The notes under the pieces are model-generated. The model was not told the origin of the DNA, made no database searches, and worked only from the letters and a program-made list of their open reading frames with translations. 37,035 nucleotides of DNA from a virus. The first letter of the stretch is position 1, and every line of letters starts with the position of its first letter. Both the position numbers and the translations under genes were made by a program. Of the stretch, positions 28,441 to 34,601 are shown piece by piece. The stretch spans positions 1-37,035 of IMG/VR virus record IMGVR_UViG_3300035182_001720, one strand, 5' to 3'.

Positions 28441-30024
28441 TTAGAAGGCCATCCAAGCTGTTCCGCTGTAAACCAAAGTCCAAGCCTGATACTGAGCAGT
28501 AAGGGTGATGCTGGACAAGCCATCAATGTTCTTACCGTTGCCACTAACCGTAATTGCATTGGCTGTGGAGTCGATCTTCTTGAAGCTGTGCTTTTCACCC
28601 GTTACAGGACTAGCGGGAAGGGTGAATGCGAATGGTGCTGTGGTCGCATCACCAAGCAGGAAGTTGTCGGTTCCTACAACGCTGTATGCTGAGCTCTTGG
28701 TAGCGATCGCTTCTACTGGAGCAGCAACTGCAGCTTCTACGAACGCTGTGGTCGCAACCTGAGTGGTATTTGTTCCAAACGCTGCAGTGGGAGCTGTAGG
28801 AGTTCCCGTCAGGGCAGGAGAAGCCAAAGGAGCTGCGCCTGAAACATCAGCCACTACCAAAGCCAACAGGGTCTTGATCTGAGCCACTGTGAGGTCAGTA
28901 GCATTGGCGGTTGAACCTGTGTTGTTGCCCTTGATGGTGTTTGCAGGCATCTGAGCCAAGACTGTGTTTGTTACGGAATTCGCAACGTAAGCCGCAGTCA
29001 AGGTCGTTGTACCTGAACCGGAAAGGACGCCGGCCAAGGTGATTGTCTGGTTAGAAGTCAGATAAGACTGAGCCTTGACGAAAGCTGTTGTCGCAATAGT
29101 TGTGCTATTATCTGAAGTCGACGCAGTGGGAGCTGTAGGAGTTCCCGTCAGGGCAGGAGAAGCCAAAGGAGCTGCGCCTGAAACATCGGCTACTGTTAAT
29201 GTTACCGCTCCAACCCGTCCAGCTACTGAAACCACGTCGGAAGTGCCACCCTGAACCTGATCCCACACGGTGCCATCGAACAGGATCAAATCGCCAACGG
29301 TCCAATTTGCATTGCCGTCAATCGAAGTTGTTCCAGCCGTGGAAACCTTATAGAAGTAGCCCTTCGTGCCCACACCTGAAGCCAGAGCAGGAACGTTTGT
29401 TGCTGCGTTCCAGGTCCCCTGATACTGAAGGGAGCCTGTGATGGCGGCTGGCAACTGAGCGAGGGGAACCTTTCCACCAGCATCCAAAGTAGCCACACCA
29501 TTGTTGGCGCCGAGGAGTGAACTGTTGACGGCATCTGTGATTCCATAGCCAGTCAACGTTGTCGGCTTGTCAGTCACGTTGCTAAATGCAGGTGTAATCG
29601 TTACCGCTGAACCAGTAGCAGTAATACGACCCTTTGCATCCACTGTGAAGGGCATCACAGCCGTTGCTGAATTGTTATAGGTTCCAGCCGTAACACCGCT
29701 GGCTCCTAATGTCACTGTAATGTCAGTTGTACCGGAACCTGATGCATCTCCAGAAAGGGTGATTGTCTGGTTAGCGGTCAAGTAGGCAACTGTGCTACCA
29801 GAAGTAACACGACCTTTGGCGTCTACTGTCACGTTGTTGTAAGAACCAGCCGTAACGCCCGAATTCGACAACACCATTGAGGACTGTGTGCCTGTTACAT
29901 CTCCCGCAAAGGTCTGGGCCTTTACGAAAGCCGTGGTAGCCAGCTGGGTGCTATTGTCAGTAGTAGCGGCTGTCGGCCCCGTTGGAATGCCAGTAAATGC
30001 TGGGGAGTTAAGAAGATGGGACAT
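28441..30024 (-). CDS. Tail-fibre-like structural protein
   Basis: 527 residues, rich in Ala, Thr, Gly, Ser and Val, without Cys. It contains repeats typical of phage tail fibres and collars: SPAFTGIPTGPTA near the start and two copies of ASPALTGTPTAPTA, each followed by a T-x-x-A-T-T-A-F-V motif (TTAFVKAQ and TTAFVEAA). It also has VDAKGRV/VDAKGRI units and GYGITDAV, as in fibre shafts. The C-terminus (YSGTAWMAF) resembles a trimer-forming tip. It would bind the host surface. AAGGAG lies 7 nt before the ATG. The 65-bp exact repeat inside it is described separately. Confidence 0.88.
   Translation of the reverse strand: MSHLLNSPAFTGIPTGPTAATTDNSTQLATTAFVKAQTFAGDVTGTQSSMVLSNSGVTAGSYNNVTVDAKGRVTSGSTVAYLTANQTITLSGDASGSGTTDITVTLGASGVTAGTYNNSATAVMPFTVDAKGRITATGSAVTITPAFSNVTDKPTTLTGYGITDAVNSSLLGANNGVATLDAGGKVPLAQLPAAITGSLQYQGTWNAATNVPALASGVGTKGYFYKVSTAGTTSIDGNANWTVGDLILFDGTVWDQVQGGTSDVVSVAGRVGAVTLTVADVSGAAPLASPALTGTPTAPTASTSDNSTTIATTAFVKAQSYLTSNQTITLAGVLSGSGTTTLTAAYVANSVTNTVLAQMPANTIKGNNTGSTANATDLTVAQIKTLLALVVADVSGAAPLASPALTGTPTAPTAAFGTNTTQVATTAFVEAAVAAPVEAIATKSSAYSVVGTDNFLLGDATTAPFAFTLPASPVTGEKHSFKKIDSTANAITVSGNGKNIDGLSSITLTAQYQAWTLVYSGTAWMAF
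28784..28848 (-). repeat. 65-bp perfect direct repeat in tail-fibre gene (copy 1)
   Basis: Identical to 29123-29187, 339 bp away (113 codons, so in frame). It encodes the VADVSGAAPLASPALTGTPT segment and the start of the next. Confidence 0.9.
29123..29187 (-). repeat. 65-bp perfect direct repeat in tail-fibre gene (copy 2)
   Basis: Second copy of the 65-bp repeat at 28784-28848. Recombination between the copies would remove 113 codons and keep the frame. Confidence 0.9.
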
Positions 30025-30045
30025 TGAGTTTCTCCTTGTGTGGTT

Positions 30046-30774
30046 TTAGAAAACGTACCAGTTGTTTGAAGTAAAAATAAGACTTACAGCATTTGGTGCA
30101 TGCAAGTCAAACTGTGCTGCGAGTTCTACTGTGTTTGTTCCAGCAGGTTTTATAGTCACCAGTCCTGGGCCCATGTTTCTAATTCTATAAACTGTATTGT
30201 CTTCGCCAAGGGGCAAGAAGATATCAGCAGGGTTTGCTGAATTTACAATTACGACACTCTGATTCCCAGTTAAAACTGTGGTGGAATTGACAATCTCGAC
30301 CTGTTGTTTGGTGCCGCCTGTGATAAATAATCCAGGAGCCACTACGGTTCCTGTGAAAATTGGATTGGCTGGGTTCACAGGAGCGAATCCTAACGCAGTT
30401 GTTATGTCCACTGCATTCAAAGACCCGCTGTTAATGGCGATAATCGACCAACCGTTAACTTTGTTGCACTTTAAGCAAATAGCTTCGTAGGGTTGATCTA
30501 AAATCAGGCTGGGTTTTCCTGCAATTGTCTCACCTTCGTGAGGAAGAATGGTAATCGTAACCAAAGTAGATAGTAGACCGTGATCGTCCACCACCCAAAC
30601 AATCTCATCACCATCTGTAACATTTGTGGACGGCGGTAATTGTGCCTTCCGACTATGAGTAAGCTCATCCCAAACAACTAGAACATCTTGAGTCCGAATA
30701 TTGTAATCGGTATCGTGTACAGACACTCTAGCCAACTGTAGTCCAAAAACCTCAGTTGGGCTTGGGTTTTTCAT
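30046..30774 (-). CDS. Tail-fibre-like protein, 242 aa
   Basis: 242 residues, likely a virion attachment protein. After a unique N-terminal half (about 1-120) comes a tail-fibre-type segment: ALGFAPVNPANPIFTGTVVAPGLFITGG (given here as positions about 128-155), then strands typical of fibre tips ending in SNNWYVF. The similar PxFTG motif in the next gene points to a common assembly. I chose the ATG at 30774, with GGAG just upstream. In-frame TTG/GTG codons further upstream lie within a hairpin. The gene has TACAAT 20 nt upstream. Confidence 0.7.
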   Translation of the reverse strand: MKNPSPTEVFGLQLARVSVHDTDYNIRTQDVLVVWDELTHSRKAQLPPSTNVTDGDEIVWVVDDHGLLSTLVTITILPHEGETIAGKPSLILDQPYEAICLKCNKVNGWSIIAINSGSLNAVDITTALGFAPVNPANPIFTGTVVAPGLFITGGTKQQVEIVNSTTVLTGNQSVVIVNSANPADIFLPLGEDNTVYRIRNMGPGLVTIKPAGTNTVELAAQFDLHAPNAVSLIFTSNNWYVF

Positions 30775-30793
30775 ACGGCTCCATTCACCTCTA

Positions 30794-30799
30794 ATTGTA
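30794..30799 (-). promoter_or_regulatory. -10-like TACAAT before tail-fibre-like gene
   Basis: TACAAT on the minus strand, about 20 nt before the ATG at 30774 and just after a hairpin. No -35 is obvious. Similar in place and sequence to the elements at 22891 and 32863. Confidence 0.4.
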
Positions 30800-30806
30800 T
30801 ATGGAA

Positions 30807-30832
30807 AGTCCCACACCAAATGATGTGGGACT
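30807..30832 (-). terminator. Hairpin after the coiled-coil-like gene
   Basis: Perfect 9-bp stem AGTCCCACA/TGTGGGACT with an 8-nt loop and only two T afterwards on the minus strand. It lies 18 nt after the stop at 30850 and may be a weak terminator. Confidence 0.6.
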
Positions 30833-30849
30833 CTCTAAAAATCGGAGGT

Positions 30850-31377
30850 TTAAGCGTTGATGTGTCTAAGTCCAGCTAAGAATTGGATATTCTTCTGCTG
30901 CGCTGAGAAATTGTAAGAAGCCTGCTGTAAATTCTCGTGAACAATTACTAATTTCTTTGTAGCCAAAACGATCTGATCTCTGAGATCTGATATGTCTTTG
31001 AAGAGTCTTTCAATGTGCGCCAAACGTTGTTCATTGGATCGCATGCTTTCGATTACTGGCTGAGTCATGCAGATGTTGTAGGCCAGTGACCAATATCTCT
31101 TGACGTGATACTCATAAGTTTTGAGGATGGAATCGTATCTTGCGCAGTCATCACGCTTTCTTTGTAATTCTGCTAGCCAAGCATTTGCCTCTTTCACTGC
31201 CACCTCGTTAAGGTCTAGAGTGGGCAAAGACATTCCGGCTAGCAAGTTGTTAGTTCCCTGGACCACGTTTGGCAGCTGCTCTATAATCTGCTTTATCGTT
31301 GGATCTTCAGCGTAGATGGTTTTCAACGAAACGATGTCTTCGTTGGCAGCTAAGAGATTAAGAGCTTCTTGAGACAT
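30850..31377 (-). CDS. Hypothetical helical protein, 175 aa
   Basis: Unrecognised 175-residue protein. Long helical stretches with heptad-like spacing (WLAELQRKRDDCARYDSILKTYEY, given as about residues 68-92, and RLFKDISDLRDQIVLATKKLV, about 123-143) suggest a coiled coil. No signal peptide. It follows the Nudix gene by 2 bp on the minus strand and precedes the tail-fibre-like genes, so it could be a structural or assembly protein (inference). Confidence 0.65.
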   Translation of the reverse strand: MSQEALNLLAANEDIVSLKTIYAEDPTIKQIIEQLPNVVQGTNNLLAGMSLPTLDLNEVAVKEANAWLAELQRKRDDCARYDSILKTYEYHVKRYWSLAYNICMTQPVIESMRSNEQRLAHIERLFKDISDLRDQIVLATKKLVIVHENLQQASYNFSAQQKNIQFLAGLRHINA

Positions 31378-31379
31378 TG

Positions 31380-32018
31380 CTATTTCTCGGGGTCAAAGTT
31401 CTCGGGTCGATAAGTGATTGTAGTGGAGATTCTTGGCTGGTCATCATCCAGAGCCAATCCAACTAACCAGTGAAGATTAGATACACCTAGGTCACTTAGC
31501 ATGTCAAACGATACTTCTGAAACTACTACCGTTTCATCAGTTTTGGTTTTAACGGAATCCACGTAAGCGTTGTTAAAGCACCGGAAGTAAGTGACCTGCC
31601 AACCAGCTCCCTTCATTTGAGCAAACTGTTGCCAATCTTCAGGAGTTGTTTTAACTCCAGCTTCTTCTTCGAATTCCCGAATAATAGCTGTTAATGGAGT
31701 CTCACCTTTCTCCAGCTTTCCGCCAACGCCATTAAGTAGACCTTTCTGCCAATCTGGTCGCTCTTTCTTGATAAGAACAACTCTAGTAAGGTCTTCTGAA
31801 AAACAAAGGCCGACCACCATTTTCTTGATTGGCATTTTCACTTTCACTTCCTGAATTGGCTTAGTTTCTAGGCTAGGTTTGGCCATGGTTTGCTCGATAG
31901 GTTTGGGAGTAGGAGGTTTCCCACTTAGCGGCAGGGCTAGTACAATTGCCAAGCTCAAAAAGATTGCTCCACCTAGAGCAATGGGGATCGTGTTTTTACC
32001 GTAAGTGTAGACTCTCAT
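31380..32018 (-). CDS. Membrane-anchored Nudix hydrolase
   Basis: 212 residues. An N-terminal transmembrane helix (about 12-32: IALGGAIFLSLAIVLAL) is followed by a Pro/Lys-rich linker (33-65) and a Nudix domain (about 67-190). The Nudix box is complete: G-x5-E-x7-R-E-F-E-E-E-A-G-V, starting at GGKLEKGET. Nudix enzymes cleave nucleoside diphosphates linked to another group, such as NAD, sugar nucleotides or modified dNTPs. A signal-anchor form is unusual, because Nudix enzymes are normally soluble. With basic residues before the helix, the domain would face the periplasm. It is divergent from the secreted protein gene at 32060. Confidence 0.85.
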   Translation of the reverse strand: MRVYTYGKNTIPIALGGAIFLSLAIVLALPLSGKPPTPKPIEQTMAKPSLETKPIQEVKVKMPIKKMVVGLCFSEDLTRVVLIKKERPDWQKGLLNGVGGKLEKGETPLTAIIREFEEEAGVKTTPEDWQQFAQMKGAGWQVTYFRCFNNAYVDSVKTKTDETVVVSEVSFDMLSDLGVSNLHWLVGLALDDDQPRISTTITYRPENFDPEK

Positions 32019-32037
32019 ACATGAATAACCGGTAGTA

Positions 32038-32042
32038 GGTTA
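32038..32042 (+). promoter_or_regulatory. GGTTA element in divergent Nudix/secreted gene region
   Basis: GGTTAGTTT starts at 32038, 22 nt before the ATG at 32060. The 41-bp space between the divergent genes must serve both. Confidence 0.35.
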
Positions 32043-32059
32043 GTTTCCGGGGGTAAATC

Positions 32060-32842
32060 ATGCTAAAAACAATACTTTTTCTAGCACTGGCGTTACCTCT
32101 TTTAGCGCAAGAAACCCAAATGGCTCCTCCATCTGGAAACTGGTCGGACGGTCCAGCCACTGCAACTGTTGATGTTAATCGAGTATACACAAACATCAAC
32201 AATTCCACAAATAGTGATAAAGCATTTCAGTCTCAGTATACTTCAACAGTTTTTAATCTGTTTCTTTATCAGCGTCAGCTAATGAATGTTAAGACTTTTC
32301 CAAAGCTATTCACCAATGTTCAGATCGGATTTGAAACGATGCCTCAAACGGGTGGCACTACGATGGCTCCTCCCGCAGGTTTTGATCCAAAGGGAGTCAC
32401 CACTGCTCAAAGAATCTACGGAACAGTGACAATCGGATTAGCAACCAACCTCGAGAAAGTAAACCATTCAATTCGCGACACTGGACCTTTCTTGGATCTT
32501 AGGCTTTTCGATTACATCCGAAACAACAATGTTGGAGGCAATGACAGAAGTGGATCTTTCCGACTTGGTTGGGCCTGGATTGTTCCAGTTGATGAAGGCA
32601 AAAAGAATATAATCGAAATGGAGTTGGCCGCAGCACATGATAAGTTTTTCGATGAATCAAACCGCTTCCAAGGCAAAATTCGCTATAATCTCTATCCCGC
32701 TAGTGGGGATGCCAATTCAGTTTTTGTTGAATTCAGCTACAATCGCTCGATGCGAAACAATGGACCCTTGGAACTAAAAGGAATAGCAGGTGTTCGGTTA
32801 AACTTACAGAAGGTTGTCGTTGGCCTGTTGGGCATAGATTAG
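32060..32842 (+). CDS. Secreted or outer-membrane-type hypothetical protein
   Basis: 260 residues. The N-terminus is a Sec signal peptide (MLKTILFLALALPLLAQ, with cleavage likely after LLA). The mature part is rich in alternating strands ending in amphipathic stretches (RIYGTVTIGLATNLEKV, FRLGWAWIVPV, VFVEFSYNRSM, GVRLNLQKVVVGLL), which suggests a small beta-barrel or a secreted beta protein. I recognise no family. GGGGG lies 6 nt before the ATG. Divergent from the membrane Nudix gene, so both may act at the envelope (inference). Confidence 0.7.
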   Translation: MLKTILFLALALPLLAQETQMAPPSGNWSDGPATATVDVNRVYTNINNSTNSDKAFQSQYTSTVFNLFLYQRQLMNVKTFPKLFTNVQIGFETMPQTGGTTMAPPAGFDPKGVTTAQRIYGTVTIGLATNLEKVNHSIRDTGPFLDLRLFDYIRNNNVGGNDRSGSFRLGWAWIVPVDEGKKNIIEMELAAAHDKFFDESNRFQGKIRYNLYPASGDANSVFVEFSYNRSMRNNGPLELKGIAGVRLNLQKVVVGLLGID

Positions 32843-32862
32843 TGATTTTGGAAATTTCATTT

Positions 32863-32868
32863 TACAAT
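32863..32868 (+). promoter_or_regulatory. -10-like TACAAT
   Basis: TACAAT followed by CAGTAAGTAGAGG, 25 nt before the ATG at 32888. It resembles TACAATAGTAAGTGG at 22891 closely, including the GTAAGT part. Confidence 0.45.
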
Positions 32869-32887
32869 CAGTAAGTAGAGGGATCCT

Positions 32888-33277
32888 ATGGAACTCAGAA
32901 TTCGCGTTAACCTCGCCTCCCACATAGTGCCAGATATCATCAAGGCTTTCAAAGGTGAATTCGGGGCTAACATTTCTGATGAGAAAACCAAAGTAGACAT
33001 TCTTTACAAGGACTATCGCTATAAGAATATCCACGTAAGGGGTCCGATTCAAATGCGGTTGTACACGTTCTACTTTGGCTCCGACACAGATTTCGTAACA
33101 ATTATCCACCTCAAGGGCAAGAATCGGCTCTTCTACTACAGCACTCTCTGGGGTATTTCAGATGAGCTCGAAGGGAAGATTTCCAAGTGGATGGCGAGTA
33201 AAGGAGTAGCTTCTTCGGCCAATTTCAAAGTACAGGCTGGCAAAGATGCTTTTGAGGCTCAAATCTGGAAGGTCTGA
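32888..33277 (+). CDS. Hypothetical protein, 129 aa
   Basis: Unrecognised 129-residue soluble protein with beta-strand pattern (MELRIRVNLASHIV, TKVDILYKDYRY, MRLYTFYFG, FVTIIHL) and a helical C-terminus. AGAGGGATCCT precedes the ATG, so AGGG about 6 nt before it is the ribosome binding site. A promoter-like TACAAT is 20 nt upstream. No relation to its neighbours is evident. Confidence 0.65.
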   Translation: MELRIRVNLASHIVPDIIKAFKGEFGANISDEKTKVDILYKDYRYKNIHVRGPIQMRLYTFYFGSDTDFVTIIHLKGKNRLFYYSTLWGISDELEGKISKWMASKGVASSANFKVQAGKDAFEAQIWKV

Positions 33278-33381
33278 GTCTTTCCAAAAACTGCCGCCGT
33301 ATCTGGCTGGAGTTCCTGTTCTTGAAGGTGGTTCAGTTATGTTCTGAATCATGCTGGTTAGAGTAACAGGAGGTTCGTCCA
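33278..33381. other. Intergenic region
   Basis: 104 bp without a gene. A GGTTAGAGT element begins at 33356, 26 nt before the next ATG, followed by AGGAGG. A weak hairpin TTCAG/CTGAA is seen around 33332-33348. Confidence 0.35.
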
Positions 33382-33672
33382 ATGGCGTCAATGGATGTTG
33401 GTGATTACGTATTTTCCAATGATATTCGGAATCCTGCTCTGGAAGATATCCATCAGGTGACTGATTGGGAGACTGGCTTTCGAAGAGTTTATCTAAAGAA
33501 CCTCTTGACTGGCCAGCGTATCAAAACCGACCCTCGTTGCTATAAGCGCTGGACCAAAGCTGAACTACCTAGAACTCGTGTAGAAGTGGACGCAGCAGAA
33601 GCTGCTCTGGTTGAAAAGCGCCGGCTTCGAGAAGAAAAGAAGAGTCGGAAACTTCAAACTTCTGCTAGTTAA
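33382..33672 (+). CDS. Hypothetical basic protein, 96 aa
   Basis: Unrecognised 96-residue protein. N-terminal half is beta-like (GDYVFSNDIRN, TGFRRVYLKNLLTG). The C-terminal third is a charged helix with a basic run (LVEKRRLREEKKSRKL), as in small nucleic acid-binding proteins. AGGAGG lies before the ATG. Its stop is 6 nt before the next gene, so the two are probably co-translated. Confidence 0.65.
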   Translation: MASMDVGDYVFSNDIRNPALEDIHQVTDWETGFRRVYLKNLLTGQRIKTDPRCYKRWTKAELPRTRVEVDAAEAALVEKRRLREEKKSRKLQTSAS

Positions 33673-33678
33673 AATGTC

Positions 33679-34572
33679 ATGCGTATAAACGAGTTCGCAA
33701 CGTATTATCAATCTGGACTGAAGAAATTTTGTATTCAGTTTGAGAATTCGTATGCTCGGGATTTGCTTTACAGCTGGCTGAAACATAATGGCTTTTCAAT
33801 AACAGAAACTACAGCAGAGGACTGTCAGTCTCTTTGCTTCAAGGCTAGCCTCTTTGAGAAGCCAGCTTACGTTATTGCACACAATCCGACATTCTGGAAG
33901 AGTTTGGATGGGAAGAATCTACAGGCCCTGGTTATTAGCGTGGCAGCAGACGCTAGAACCAAGACTGCGGAGCTTTTCCAATCCCCTCCAGAACACGAAA
34001 TCTTGAGAAGCTTAGAGCAGGATCTTCAAGCTAAAGGTTGTCGTTTTACTCCCGATGGCTGGAAAGCCTTAGTAGAGAAATTTAGGGGGGATGATAAGAA
34101 GCTTAAAGATCCAAAGGGGATTTTTCATGCTGGCTACTCTTTGGGCCTTCAAACGGACATCATCGACGCTAAAGCTGTAAACACTTTCTATGGCTGGAAA
34201 ATTCAATTTTGGGATCTATTCAATGCTGTTCTAGAAAAGAATAAGGGCAAGTGTATGATGGCTGTTCACTTTCTACTAAGAGAGTCTTCTCCAGTAGAAA
34301 TCGTGGGCGGTATTCAAAAGATGCTTACAGACGTATTGGATGCTAAAGACTCTTCCAAGTCTGGAATGTCCACTTCAGCATTTGCTAGTAAGAGGGGATT
34401 TTCTTCAGATTTCAGAGCTCAGAAGCTGTATGAACAAGCCAATAAGCTTTCCGATAAAGATGCTCAAGTGTTAGTTCACATTCTGAACATTCTTGAAATA
34501 CAACTGAAATCTAAATCGATATTCACAGCAGAAGAAATCTTAAAGACATCTTTGCTTGGCTATGTCTCCTGA
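33679..34572 (+). CDS. Clamp loader delta-like (HolA-type) protein, tentative
   Basis: 297 residues. The pattern fits the DNA polymerase III delta subunit: an alpha/beta N-terminal part with a strand like QALVISVAADART, then LEQDLQAKGCRFTPDGWKAL in the lid-like region, and a C-terminal helical collar domain FWDLFNAVLEKNKGKCM, HFLLRESSP, QKLYEQANKLSDKDAQVL and LNILEIQLKSKS, like the HolA collar. No P-loop, as expected for delta. It would open the sliding clamp. This matches the clamp-like gene at 21586. Both calls rest on pattern only. ATG at 33679, stop 29 bp before the SbcC-like gene. Confidence 0.5.
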   Translation: MRINEFATYYQSGLKKFCIQFENSYARDLLYSWLKHNGFSITETTAEDCQSLCFKASLFEKPAYVIAHNPTFWKSLDGKNLQALVISVAADARTKTAELFQSPPEHEILRSLEQDLQAKGCRFTPDGWKALVEKFRGDDKKLKDPKGIFHAGYSLGLQTDIIDAKAVNTFYGWKIQFWDLFNAVLEKNKGKCMMAVHFLLRESSPVEIVGGIQKMLTDVLDAKDSSKSGMSTSAFASKRGFSSDFRAQKLYEQANKLSDKDAQVLVHILNILEIQLKSKSIFTAEEILKTSLLGYVS

Positions 34573-34579
34573 ACTCTTC

Positions 34580-34588
34580 GGTTAGTGT
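34580..34588 (+). promoter_or_regulatory. GGTTAnnnT element before SbcC-like gene
   Basis: GGTTAGTGT, 22 nt before the ATG at 34602, with GGAG 5 nt before the start. Confidence 0.35.
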
Positions 34589-34601
34589 TGTTGGAGTTCA
34601 A

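Noticed and set aside
28371-28598. Upstream extension of the hemerythrin-like frame
   Set aside because: It runs through the tail-fibre gene and a strong terminator. The TTG at 28370 with GGAGG is a better start.
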